Source of the DNA: an uncultured Campylobacterales bacterium
Lineage (GTDB): Bacteria > Campylobacterota > Campylobacteria > Campylobacterales > Arcobacteraceae
Direction: 5' to 3'
Length of the DNA stretch: 64,000 bases
Assembly (NCBI GenBank): GCA_947494995.1
Contig: CANLWY010000010.1
Span: forward strand, 1-64,000
A program made the translations under genes and the position numbers. Positions 19,850 through 29,935 of the stretch are shown here, in pieces (position 1 is the stretch's first letter; the number at the start of each line of letters is the position of its first letter). The notes beneath the pieces are model-generated. The model was given only the letters and a program-made list of their open reading frames with translations, did not search any database and had not been told where the DNA came from.

Positions 19850-20964
19850 ACAGTTCTATTAATGTAGTCAGTGTAAGATAAAATAATTCTTAAAACCTTA
19901 TCTGACACATTAGGCATACTATAATCAGAAACTAACCTTAAATCATTTTCTTTTTGACTTTTTAAAACTTCAAGTCCTTGAAGAATTCTTTCTTTTTCAA
20001 GGCCTACCATCATTACACTAGTTTCTTCCATAGCTTCAGGTCTTTCATGCGCTTCTCTAATATTTAATGCAGGGAATTTAAGTATTGAAGATTCTTCTGA
20101 AATTGTTCCACTATCACTCAATACAGCTTTTGCATCTTTTTGTAATTTAACATAATCATTAAAACCTAAAGGCTTCATTAATGAAACTAAAGGATTAAAT
20201 TCAATATTTAATTCATTTATTCTATTTCTAGTTCTTGGATGAGTTGAAACAATTATTGGTAATTTATAAATTTCAACAATCGTATTTAAAGTATCTACTA
20301 AATCTAGAAAATTCTTATCTGAACTAATATTTTCTTCTCTATGAGCTGATATTACAAAGTATGATTGAGGAGATAAAGAAAGCTCTTCTAAAATATTTGA
20401 TTTATTAATATCATCTAACTTATTATTTATTACTTCAAACATAGGAGAACCTGTTTTGATAATTCTATCTGCAGGTAAACCTTCTCTTAAAAGATATTCT
20501 CTTGCTATATCACTATATGTAAGATTAATATCTGCTGTATGATCTACAATCTTTCTATTGGTTTCTTCAGGAACTCTTTGATCAAAACATCTATTTCCTG
20601 CTTCCATATGAAAAATTGGAATTTTTCTTTTTTTAGCAGGAATTGCACATAAACAAGAATTTGTATCACCCAATATTAAAATAGCATCAGGTTTTTCCTT
20701 TTCAAATATAGGTTCAATTGCAATAAAAATTTTACCAATTGTCTCAGTAGGGCCTCCACCTGCCGCATTTAAAAAGTAATCAGGTTTTCTTAAATTAAAA
20801 TCATTAAAAAATACTTCGTTTAATTCATAATCATAATTTTGACCTGTATGAACTATAATATGCTCTACAGCTGTCGACTCTTCAAGCTTTGCAATAACCG
20901 AAGATAACCTAATTATTTCTGGTCTTGTTCCTACAATTGTCATAATTTTTAATTTATTTATCAT
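19834..20964 (-). CDS. UDP-HexNAc 2-epimerase, WbjD/FnlC/CapG-like
   Basis: IMTIVGTRPEIIRLS, RCFDQRVPEETNRKIVDHTADINLTYSDIARE, SDSGTISEES. Confidence 0.9.
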   Translation of the reverse strand: MINKLKIMTIVGTRPEIIRLSSVIAKLEESTAVEHIIVHTGQNYDYELNEVFFNDFNLRKPDYFLNAAGGGPTETIGKIFIAIEPIFEKEKPDAILILGDTNSCLCAIPAKKRKIPIFHMEAGNRCFDQRVPEETNRKIVDHTADINLTYSDIAREYLLREGLPADRIIKTGSPMFEVINNKLDDINKSNILEELSLSPQSYFVISAHREENISSDKNFLDLVDTLNTIVEIYKLPIIVSTHPRTRNRINELNIEFNPLVSLMKPLGFNDYVKLQKDAKAVLSDSGTISEESSILKFPALNIREAHERPEAMEETSVMMVGLEKERILQGLEVLKSQKENDLRLVSDYSMPNVSDKVLRIILSYTDYINRTVWKKY

Positions 20965-22069
20965 CTCTTACCTCTAAAAAATATGTATCTGGATTATTTT
21001 GATCAAAAGTTTCATTTGCCCATAAGAAAAGAATCATCTCTTCATTACCAGTATTCTTAATATTATGAGTGTACCCAGGAATCATCTCTACTATTTGCAT
21101 TTTTTTATCACTAACTACATAACTAATTATTTCATTTGTAATTATATGTCTAAATTCTATTAATGCTTCACCACGTACAACTAAAAATTTTTCATTTTTT
21201 GTATGATGATAATGATTTCCTCTAGTTACTCCTGGTGCAGTTGTTGACAAAGAAAACTGTCCACAATCTAAAGTCTTTAAAATCTCATAAAATGTTCCTC
21301 TATCATCTTCATGACCTTTTAATGTATATGAGAATTCATCACTATTTAAAAAACTCAAAAAAGTTGAATATAAAGCTCTCTCAAATCCTGAACCCACATT
21401 AGGTATTAAAAGATTTTCCCTATTATTTTTAAAACTATAAAGTAACTCTTCTATATCACCTAAAGTTTTTTCATATACTGTATCAATTTCACAATATATT
21501 TCAGAACTATTATCATTAAGTTTTTTTATAAAAGAAGATACAACATCATCTACATAAACTAAATTTAATTTTGTATCTTTATTATTTACTTGAACATCTA
21601 AATTTTTTGCAATATTATTACACCATGTGGCAATTACAGAATTGTAATTTGGTTTAGACCATTTACCAAAAACATTTGGTAACCTATAAATATATACATT
21701 TGTATTTGTTTTCTGATTATATTCTTTTAAAATATTCTCTGCTTCTAATTTACTTTTTCCATAATCATTATCTAATAATGCCTGCGTAGAAGAAGTAATA
21801 AGAATTGGTGTATTTTTATTCTCTTCTTTTAATATATCTACAATCTCTTTTGTTAAGTTACTATTGCCTTCATAGAATTCATCTACTTCTTTCGGTCTAT
21901 TAACTCCTGCTAAGTGAAATATAAAATCTACTTCTTTCACATATGCTTTTAAAATCTCTTTCGAGTCAGACTTAGAATAAAAGTAAAGTTTTTTTGAATC
22001 ATCAACTTTTAAATGTTCAATTAAGTTTTTAGCAATAAAGCCATTTGAACCTGTAATTAATATTTTCAT
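20954..22069 (-). CDS. UDP-2-acetamido-2,6-dideoxy-hexulose reductase, WbjC/FnlB/CapF-like (SDR + cupin)
   Basis: SDR N-terminus (MKILITGSNGFIAKNL) and cupin C-terminus (GQFSLSTTAPGVTRGNHYHHTKNEKFLVVRGEALIEFRH). Confidence 0.92.
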   Translation of the reverse strand: MKILITGSNGFIAKNLIEHLKVDDSKKLYFYSKSDSKEILKAYVKEVDFIFHLAGVNRPKEVDEFYEGNSNLTKEIVDILKEENKNTPILITSSTQALLDNDYGKSKLEAENILKEYNQKTNTNVYIYRLPNVFGKWSKPNYNSVIATWCNNIAKNLDVQVNNKDTKLNLVYVDDVVSSFIKKLNDNSSEIYCEIDTVYEKTLGDIEELLYSFKNNRENLLIPNVGSGFERALYSTFLSFLNSDEFSYTLKGHEDDRGTFYEILKTLDCGQFSLSTTAPGVTRGNHYHHTKNEKFLVVRGEALIEFRHIITNEIISYVVSDKKMQIVEMIPGYTHNIKNTGNEEMILFLWANETFDQNNPDTYFLEVRDDK

Positions 22070-23094
22070 TAAATTACACCAAACTCTTTTAAATCATTTT
22101 CTATCTCACGTAAGTTCAATAACATCTCTTTTAATTCTTCTTTATTTAATCTATGAGTGTTATGTGAATGATATTCATGTGCTTGTGTTACAATCTCTTC
22201 GCCTTCTTCAAAAAATTTATTATAATTTAAGTCTCTTGTATCAGCTGGTATTCGATAATAACCTTCCATATCTATAGCATGAACCATCTCTTCTCTTGTT
22301 AAAAGTGTCTCATATAGTTTTTCACTATGTCTTGTACCAATAATTGACACTTTATGATCATTTTTACTTACTAATTCTTTTAGGGTTTCGGCTAGAAGTT
22401 CAATTGTAGCCCCTGGAGCTTTTTGTACAAAAATATCACCTGTTTTCCCATTCTCAAATGCAAAAAGTACTAATTCTACTGCATCATCTAAACTCATCAT
22501 AAATCTTGTCATTTTTGGATCAGTAATTGTAATATCATTTCCATTTTTTATTTGTTCTAAAAATAAAGGAATTACAGACCCACGACTAGCCATAACATTT
22601 CCATATCTAGTACAAGCAATCATTGTTTCTTCATCATTAATATTTCTTGACTTTGCAACAGCAACTCTTTCCATCATTGCTTTACTTACACCCATTGCAT
22701 TAATTGGATATACTGCTTTATCAGTACTTAACACTATAACTTTTTTTACTTTTGCATTTATTGCTACATTTAAAACATTTTCTGTACCTATTACATTTGT
22801 TTCAACTGCTTGCATAGGATAAAATTCGCAAGAAGGTACTTGCTTTAAAGCTGCAGCATGAAATACAAAATCAACGCCTCTCATAGCATCTACTATTGAG
22901 TTTACATCTCGTACATCACCAATATAGAATTTTAATTTTGAGTGATTATATTTTTTTCTCATATCATCTTGTTTTTTTTCATCTCTTGAAAAAATTCTTA
23001 TCTCTTTTATATCAGTATCTAAAAATCTTCTTAGAACTGCATTTCCAAATGATCCTGTTCCACCTGTAATTAATAATATTTTGTTTTTAAACAC
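22069..23094 (-). CDS. UDP-GlcNAc 4,6-dehydratase/5-epimerase, WbjB/FnlA/CapE-like
   Basis: LLITGGTGSFGNAVLRRFL, AALKQVPSCEFYPMQAVETNVIGTENV, STDKAVYPINAMGVSKAMME. Confidence 0.93.
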   Translation of the reverse strand: MFKNKILLITGGTGSFGNAVLRRFLDTDIKEIRIFSRDEKKQDDMRKKYNHSKLKFYIGDVRDVNSIVDAMRGVDFVFHAAALKQVPSCEFYPMQAVETNVIGTENVLNVAINAKVKKVIVLSTDKAVYPINAMGVSKAMMERVAVAKSRNINDEETMIACTRYGNVMASRGSVIPLFLEQIKNGNDITITDPKMTRFMMSLDDAVELVLFAFENGKTGDIFVQKAPGATIELLAETLKELVSKNDHKVSIIGTRHSEKLYETLLTREEMVHAIDMEGYYRIPADTRDLNYNKFFEEGEEIVTQAHEYHSHNTHRLNKEELKEMLLNLREIENDLKEFGVI

Positions 23095-23131
23095 TCTTTC
23101 TCCTAATAAAATAAAAATAATTTAATATCGT

Positions 23132-23137
23132 ATTATA
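23132..23137 (-). promoter_or_regulatory. Putative -10 box (TATAAT) upstream of the WbjB-like gene
   Basis: TCTGTATAATACG on the minus strand, about 38 nt upstream of the start. Confidence 0.4.
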
Positions 23138-23150
23138 CAGATATTTTCTT

Positions 23151-24098
23151 TCAATTTTTTGAAATAATAGATTCTAATAACTTTATTAACTCACTTGTTC
23201 TTAATTTAGCACCATCTGAATTTAAATGATAATCTGTATCAAAAAAATATTTATCATCAAAAAGAAAATCACTAGGTTTACCAATTATAGCTATATCATT
23301 TTGTTTAAAATAATATAATAAAAAATTAAAATACTCTCTATAGTCTTTTGTATAATATTTATCATGATTAAGTGTATTTGGGAACGAAATATAAAAATTA
23401 ATTCCATTCAATTTACACCATTTAGAAAATTTTTTAATATCTTTCAATGCTAAAGTTTCTTTAAATTCATTACTAATGCTAAATGCTTTATAATTATTTT
23501 TATTAACCCATTTATAATTTTTTCTTGTATAATCACCATTTTCATTCAAATAAATAGAAGGATATGCTTCTTTTTTAAACTTACCATTAAATATTCTTTT
23601 TATTTTTTTTAAAATTTCATTAATTGAAATTGAAAAAATAATTTTAAGTTTATTAACAAAATTTATACTATTAATAAAATACTTTCTATCATATGATAAT
23701 ATAAAATCTCTTTTCACACTTTTAAACTCACGATTACTATATAAAAGATTTGGGTATTCAAATGGTGCAATTACAATATCACCTTTTTTTAAAAAATTCT
23801 TAGTTCTATATAATATATAATCAGTTTGTAATGAAGCATGCAATCCAAAATTTACAGTTGGTATTTTAAAAAACTCTTGAATCATTGTTGAATTAATACC
23901 AAACAATACATTACTCCCACCAACTAATACAATTTTATTTTTATCAATTGACTTTGCAAACCTCTCTTTTTTAATTATAGCTTTGTATAGCCAATAATCA
24001 GTTTTAGGCTCATAGAAGTAATATATAAAAATAGAACTACATAATAAAAATAAAAAATTATAAATTATAAATTGTTTAACTATTGTTTTTAACTTCAT
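23151..24098 (-). CDS. SGNH/AlgJ-DltD-like membrane-anchored protein, probable MBOAT partner
   Basis: N-terminal TM; VLVGGSNVLFGINSTMI (SGNH block-I-like); DTDYHLNSDGAKLRT (DxxH block-V-like); adjacent to an MBOAT gene. Confidence 0.7.
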   Translation of the reverse strand: MKLKTIVKQFIIYNFLFLLCSSIFIYYFYEPKTDYWLYKAIIKKERFAKSIDKNKIVLVGGSNVLFGINSTMIQEFFKIPTVNFGLHASLQTDYILYRTKNFLKKGDIVIAPFEYPNLLYSNREFKSVKRDFILSYDRKYFINSINFVNKLKIIFSISINEILKKIKRIFNGKFKKEAYPSIYLNENGDYTRKNYKWVNKNNYKAFSISNEFKETLALKDIKKFSKWCKLNGINFYISFPNTLNHDKYYTKDYREYFNFLLYYFKQNDIAIIGKPSDFLFDDKYFFDTDYHLNSDGAKLRTSELIKLLESIISKN

Positions 24099-24105
24099 AA
24101 AACTC

Positions 24106-25521
24106 CTAAAAGTCTACATAAATAAAAATTGATTTAACATTTTCTCTTGGGATAACATAATCATATATTAAATAAAAAGATAGTAGAGATAATAAAAATA
24201 ATTTAAACTTATTCAATCTTATCATTTTAATTCCATTATTAGAATTTTTAAAAATCAATGTTCCTATTAATACTAAAATAATATACAAAAGTTGTTCATT
24301 ATAAAAATTATAGTTTTTTAAGTTAATATAATAAGATAAATCTTTCAAAGTAAACATTGCATATAAAACTTTTTGTGCATCATCTAAGTTGTTAGCCCTA
24401 AAAAATATCCATGCTATATTTACAAAATTAAAAGTTATAAACCAAGATAACACACACCAAAGTTTAAAACCCAACTGTACCCAAAGCCTATGTATAATTA
24501 AAGCTACGCCATGAAGTAAGCCCCATAAAATAAAAGTCCAACCTGCACCATGCCATAATCCGCCTAATAAAAAAGTTATCATTAAATTAGTATAAGTACT
24601 AAAATGTCCATTGTAACTACCACCTAAAGGTATATATATATAATCTTTTAAAAACCTTGAAAGTGTAATATGCCACCTTCTCCAAAAATCTTGTATATTT
24701 ATTGCTTTATATGGACTATTAAAATTATAAGGTAATTTTATATTGAATAATAATGCAGCCCCAATAGCCATATCAGTATAGCCGCTAAAATCATAATATA
24801 ACTGAAAAGTATAAGACAATGAGGTTCCCCATCCTTCAAAAAAACTTAATGTTTTTGATTCGTCAAAGCCATAATTTGCCCAACCAGCAAAAGTATCAGC
24901 TATGATAACTTTTTTAAATAAACCTACAAAAAAAATAAATAATCCATTTAATATATTTTTATAATTCTTTATTATATTTTTTTTAGAAATAAACTGTGGC
25001 ATCATTTCTTTGTGATGAACAATTGGACCAGCAATTAGTTGAGGAAAAAACGTAACAAATAAAATATAGTTTAAAAAAGTACAGTCCTTTATAATTCCTT
25101 TATAATTATCTACTAAAAAGGCAATTTGCTGAAATGTAAAAAAGCTAATTGCTAAAGGAAGTAGCAAATTTATTTTTGATAATTCAGAATCAAATAAAAA
25201 ATTTATATTATCTATAAAAAAATCCATGTACTTAAAATACATAAGTAATAATAAATTACATAATAATCCAAAAAACAATAAAAATTTTTTCTTCTTAATA
25301 TTGTTAATATTTAACATTTTCCTTGATATAAAATAATTGAATAAAACTGACAATAATAAAATTGGCAAATATATAATATTCCACCAAGAATAAAAAAATA
25401 GTGATGCAAAAACAATAAATATTTTACCTGCTAAAATCATTTTTTTCTTATTTAAATAAAAATACATAAAAAATGTTATAGGTAAGAAAATAAGAATAAA
25501 CTCATAAGTATCAAATAACAT
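24106..25521 (-). CDS. MBOAT-family O-acyltransferase (AlgI-like)
   Basis: FNYFISRKM, FWRRWHITLSRFLKDYIYIPLGGS, LLGGLWHGAGWTFILWGLLHG. Confidence 0.95.
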   Translation of the reverse strand: MLFDTYEFILIFLPITFFMYFYLNKKKMILAGKIFIVFASLFFYSWWNIIYLPILLLSVLFNYFISRKMLNINNIKKKKFLLFFGLLCNLLLLMYFKYMDFFIDNINFLFDSELSKINLLLPLAISFFTFQQIAFLVDNYKGIIKDCTFLNYILFVTFFPQLIAGPIVHHKEMMPQFISKKNIIKNYKNILNGLFIFFVGLFKKVIIADTFAGWANYGFDESKTLSFFEGWGTSLSYTFQLYYDFSGYTDMAIGAALLFNIKLPYNFNSPYKAINIQDFWRRWHITLSRFLKDYIYIPLGGSYNGHFSTYTNLMITFLLGGLWHGAGWTFILWGLLHGVALIIHRLWVQLGFKLWCVLSWFITFNFVNIAWIFFRANNLDDAQKVLYAMFTLKDLSYYINLKNYNFYNEQLLYIILVLIGTLIFKNSNNGIKMIRLNKFKLFLLSLLSFYLIYDYVIPRENVKSIFIYVDF

Positions 25522-25529
25522 ATGAAACC

Positions 25530-26723
25530 TTATTTATCATATAATCTCATATTTTCATTAAATTTATCTTTGTAAATTAACATAGCTAATATAAATCCTA
25601 CAAATGGCATAGATGGTGGGATTGAGAGTAATAATATACTCAAAAAAGACAAAAATACTGAAAGTGTTTTATTATGAAAACTTTTAATTAAAAAATATGA
25701 AACAATCAAATAAAATATAAATCCTAATGATAGTAAATATGCTCCAATATAAGAATTTGTTTTATTAGTTTCTACAATAAATAAAAATATATCATTAAAA
25801 TATTTATTAATAACATTATTTCTTTTTTCACTAATATCTAATTCATTAATTGGTAATAAAAAGTTATCAAAATTAATCAAAAATGGTGTTAGAATATGTT
25901 GTAATCTTATAGACACACTTTCATCAGTACGAACAAGTTCATAAGGGTTACTAATAATTCTATCTGAAATGTTACTTATTCTTCCAAAATTATAACTTTT
26001 GAGAACAAATAAAATTATTAATACTATACTAAAAAATGCTATAGTCTTAGTAAAAAAATACCATAAATTTTTAGATTTAAATAAAGAATATAATCCAAAA
26101 AAAGACATTAAACCTAATAAAGCAGTAAATGATTTAGAAATAAAAATTATAAATAATATGTTTATAACTATTAGTATGAAAAAAATTTTTTCTTTTCTCT
26201 TTTTATGAATTTTTAAAATATAATAGACAACATACAATAAAAGAACTAAACCAAAAAAAGTTGGTTCAGGAGTTAAAGATGTCACACCTCGTAAATCACT
26301 TGTCCTTACATTCACTATAAAATTAAATACATATGGGTTTGACAAAAATTGAATAAAAGCAATTATTAAATATAATAAGTTACCAAAAATAATAGGTTTA
26401 TTAATATCATAGTTTTCTTCTTGTATTTTAATAAAAATTGAAAAACTTGAAAATAAAATAAGCAAAGAAACTATTTTTCTTACTACATCAAAATGAAATG
26501 AATAATTTAAAATCAATAGAAAAAGAATTAAAAACAATAATAGAATTATTAATCTATAATGATTGATACTGATTCTTTTTTTTATCAGTAAAATATAAAT
26601 AAAAAATGATAATAAAAGCCAAGGTTGAGTATCAAAAGAGTTTGTTGAAAAAGACAGCCATGGAAATTGTAAAATAAGTAAGATCCAAAAGTATACTATA
26701 TCCACCTTAAATTTATAATTCAT
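25530..26723 (-). CDS. Putative O-antigen polymerase (Wzy)
   Basis: About 12 hydrophobic segments, a large loop, position next to wzx/GT genes; family is sequence-divergent. Confidence 0.65.
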   Translation of the reverse strand: MNYKFKVDIVYFWILLILQFPWLSFSTNSFDTQPWLLLSFFIYILLIKKRISINHYRLIILLLFLILFLLILNYSFHFDVVRKIVSLLILFSSFSIFIKIQEENYDINKPIIFGNLLYLIIAFIQFLSNPYVFNFIVNVRTSDLRGVTSLTPEPTFFGLVLLLYVVYYILKIHKKRKEKIFFILIVINILFIIFISKSFTALLGLMSFFGLYSLFKSKNLWYFFTKTIAFFSIVLIILFVLKSYNFGRISNISDRIISNPYELVRTDESVSIRLQHILTPFLINFDNFLLPINELDISEKRNNVINKYFNDIFLFIVETNKTNSYIGAYLLSLGFIFYLIVSYFLIKSFHNKTLSVFLSFLSILLLSIPPSMPFVGFILAMLIYKDKFNENMRLYDK

Positions 26724-26735
26724 ATTTTAACCAAC

Positions 26736-27857
26736 TCAAAAATTAGAATCAATTATTCTAAAAAAATCTTTCCATGTTTCATTAAATTTTGCTTCATAAT
26801 TTTTAAATTTTCTTTTTTGAATATACTCATTGTATATACTATTAGCCCACAATGTTGGAGAATCAACATCAATAAGTATAGCACCTTCATACCCAGAAAC
26901 AACTTCCTGAGAATAAAATTCATTAGCACATATAATTGGTTTACCAAATGCCGCTGCTTCTAACAAAGGTAAGCCAAAAGTTTCTAAATAACTTGGGAAT
27001 ACAACTAAATCACAATATTTATAATAAGATAACATTACTTTATAATCAAGTCTACCTAAAAATATAAAATTATCTATCAAATTATTTTTATTAATCTTAT
27101 TTTTTAAATTATTATCTTCATTCTCATAAAATGTTAAATGTATTTTAATTTTCGAAATATCTGTATTATTGTTTTTTAAATGAATCAATGCATTAACAAT
27201 TTCTTCATTATTTTTATATATATGAGGTGCAGATGGAAGGAAAATATTATAGTAATTAGTATCAAAATAAGATTTTAATAAAATATATTTATGTAAATCT
27301 TTTAAAATAGGTCTTATTGGAAAAACTTTATCTTTGCTAATATTAAATTTTTTTATAAAAGATTTTCCAACCCATTCTGATTGAGTTACGATCATATGTA
27401 ATTTACCAATATAAGCTTTCATAAAAAAAGGATAGATATTTTTGTAAAACCACATTTTTCGCTCTTCTCTATTAAAAAAATTCCACTGCCTATCAATAAA
27501 TGGAATACATTGCATTACATAAGATATTTGAGGTATTTCATTATTATAAAAATTTACAGGAGTATTTTGTAGAGATATTATGAAATCAGGTCTTAAACTA
27601 TTTGTTTTAGACCAATTCCTCATCCCAATATAGTCCCAATAAATTCTACTTATATTTTTTTTATGATTAAAAAAAATATATTTTATATTTTTATTAGGAA
27701 ATTCTTGTTCTAAACTAGGGATAGACGAAAAAATGTAATATACATAAGTATTATCAGGCGGAATATTTTTAATAAATTCTTTTAATGTTATTAAGCCCCC
27801 ACCTGATACTAAGGCAACTGCATTTACAAAAATTACTTTGTTACTGGCTAACTGCAT
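26736..27857 (-). CDS. Glycosyltransferase family 4
   Basis: VIFVNAVALVSGGGLITLKEFI, CDLVVFPSYLETFGLPLLEAAAFGKPIICAN. Confidence 0.88.
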   Translation of the reverse strand: MQLASNKVIFVNAVALVSGGGLITLKEFIKNIPPDNTYVYYIFSSIPSLEQEFPNKNIKYIFFNHKKNISRIYWDYIGMRNWSKTNSLRPDFIISLQNTPVNFYNNEIPQISYVMQCIPFIDRQWNFFNREERKMWFYKNIYPFFMKAYIGKLHMIVTQSEWVGKSFIKKFNISKDKVFPIRPILKDLHKYILLKSYFDTNYYNIFLPSAPHIYKNNEEIVNALIHLKNNNTDISKIKIHLTFYENEDNNLKNKINKNNLIDNFIFLGRLDYKVMLSYYKYCDLVVFPSYLETFGLPLLEAAAFGKPIICANEFYSQEVVSGYEGAILIDVDSPTLWANSIYNEYIQKRKFKNYEAKFNETWKDFFRIIDSNF

Positions 27858-28947
27858 TTGTCAAGAACTCCATAGATTGTTTTCTTTCATAATCCAATTT
27901 TTTTATTACACTAATATAATCAATATTAATTTCCAAAGAATTAAATTCACTTTCACTTGATAAAATTCTATCTTTCAAACCAACTTTTGTTAATATACTT
28001 TCAAGTCTATTAGACAAATGCCCAGGAGAAATTGCAACAAAATTTTTTTCAAAATTTATCGAGAAGCATGTTCCATGATATGAATCAGTAATAATAAACT
28101 CTGCATTTAAATAAAGTTCTATAAAATCTTTTATTCCAGCATCTCTTACTTGTTCATCAACTCTTCCTAATGTTGAAAGGTTTTGATCAATTGAAATAAT
28201 TTTTAAGTTTAACTTACTAGAAAAATAATCTACAGCATTAGCAATAAGTTTAGTTTTAGGTACGCTATAAACTAAAATATATTTTTCTCTAGAAGATTTA
28301 CTTTTAAGCCCTAATAAATTTACCCATTTATTTTTAGATATTAATAATGTCGGATCTAAAACATGACTTATACTTTTATCTGGTAATAATCTTTGTAAAT
28401 AATTATAACCATCTTTTTCGCGAATTGAAATATTACTAAACTTTGATAATAATTCTTTTAGTTTTACTTCTTCACATTTAGAAAAAGAATAAGACCCGAA
28501 ACTTGAAGAATAAGAAATCTTTTTTGCATTAGAATTATAAAAATTTAAAAAATAAACTTCATCTATAATTGATTTTTTACTAACACATGCTGGATTCCAA
28601 ACTTGATCACTACCAGAAAGAACAATATCATAATCTAAAAGAATTTCATTTAATAATTCTTCATTATAATATTCTTTTGTAATATTTAAGTTTGAATCAA
28701 TAAAACTATTAAACTTCTTTATTAGTCTTCTTCGTGGCAAAATTCTAAATAAATCTTTTCCAACACTTAAGATTGATTTTAAACTTTTATTAAATCTTAA
28801 TAGCTTCATCTCACCATTAATGTGAGGATTATTGTAATTTAAGACTTTAACATCGCCATACTTAGATAATATTTCTTGTGTTGCAAAAGTCTGAAGCACA
28901 GCTCCATAATTAGTTACATTATATATAGTTACAATCAAAATTTTCAT
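27841..28947 (-). CDS. Polysaccharide pyruvyl transferase family protein
   Basis: ILIVTIYNVTNYGAVLQTFATQEIL, VLSGSDQVWNPAC, FIITDSYHGTCFSINF. Confidence 0.88.
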   Translation of the reverse strand: MKILIVTIYNVTNYGAVLQTFATQEILSKYGDVKVLNYNNPHINGEMKLLRFNKSLKSILSVGKDLFRILPRRRLIKKFNSFIDSNLNITKEYYNEELLNEILLDYDIVLSGSDQVWNPACVSKKSIIDEVYFLNFYNSNAKKISYSSSFGSYSFSKCEEVKLKELLSKFSNISIREKDGYNYLQRLLPDKSISHVLDPTLLISKNKWVNLLGLKSKSSREKYILVYSVPKTKLIANAVDYFSSKLNLKIISIDQNLSTLGRVDEQVRDAGIKDFIELYLNAEFIITDSYHGTCFSINFEKNFVAISPGHLSNRLESILTKVGLKDRILSSESEFNSLEINIDYISVIKKLDYERKQSMEFLTNAVSQ

Positions 28948-28948
28948 T

Positions 28949-29935
28949 TTAACCCTTATTTTCGTCTAGTGAAGTATAAAAACTTTCAAATGGTTTTCTT
29001 AAAGAAGCACATACTTTATTATTTTCATCAGGATAGCCTAATGCAATTACCATAATTATAGTATGCGACTCTTTTATCTTTATATATTGTCTTAATGCTT
29101 TATCTATTTCTGGCATTTTACTCCAATTAAGAGCGCAACTAGCAATGCCTATAGAATGAAAAGCATACATAATTGACATAGAAATTAATCCACCATCAAT
29201 CCAACATTGATAATATTCTTCTGGCGCGAAGAAAGACTTTAAATCTGTTGTAACTATAATTAAATTTGGAATATTATCTCCAAAAGGCTTATTTCCATCT
29301 TGATATTTTAATATTATCTTTTTTATACTTTCATCAGAACTGTGATACATATGCCATGCTTGCCTATTACAAACAGATGGCGTCTTCAATGCTAATTTAA
29401 TACCTCTTTTAATTTCCTCATCTGCTATGATTTCATTTTTAAATTCTCTTAATGTATACCTAGAATAAAAGAATAATTCTGGGTCTTCTAATTTTCCTTG
29501 ATAAAATTCATCTTTTTTCATATCAATAACACCATGAGAAACTTCATTATTAGAATTTAATTTACTTAATTCTAATTTAATTCTATTTACTCTATCATCG
29601 TTCCTATTCTCAGGTAAATTAATAAATTGCTCAATTACATTTTTCAATCCCTTTTCATGAAAATGTATATTACCATTGGACTTTTTCAAAAGTTCAATAC
29701 CTTCAAAAACACTACGCCACCCTGAATTAGGATTTCTATTCTTATAACTTAAGCTTTTTTCTATTCCATGATAAATTGCAACTGCTTTGTAACTTCTTTC
29801 AATATCATTGTTTAGATTTTCTTGCCACCCAGAATGAATTATAAATCTATTAAAATTGTAAAAATAAGCTTTTACAACCTTAAAAAATCTATATATACTT
29901 CTAACATAAGGCCTAATAAGCTTCCAGATTTTCAT
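28949..29935 (-). CDS. Nitroreductase-family protein with an N-terminal extension
   Basis: YSRYTLREF, ALKTPSVCNRQAWHMY, WIDGGLISMSIMYAFHSIGIASCALNW, ALGYPDE. Confidence 0.85.
   Translation of the reverse strand: MKIWKLIRPYVRSIYRFFKVVKAYFYNFNRFIIHSGWQENLNNDIERSYKAVAIYHGIEKSLSYKNRNPNSGWRSVFEGIELLKKSNGNIHFHEKGLKNVIEQFINLPENRNDDRVNRIKLELSKLNSNNEVSHGVIDMKKDEFYQGKLEDPELFFYSRYTLREFKNEIIADEEIKRGIKLALKTPSVCNRQAWHMYHSSDESIKKIILKYQDGNKPFGDNIPNLIIVTTDLKSFFAPEEYYQCWIDGGLISMSIMYAFHSIGIASCALNWSKMPEIDKALRQYIKIKESHTIIMVIALGYPDENNKVCASLRKPFESFYTSLDENKG

Noticed and set aside
26753-26947. Minus-strand 64-aa ORF
   Set aside because: Alternative frame within the GT4 gene at 26736-27857.
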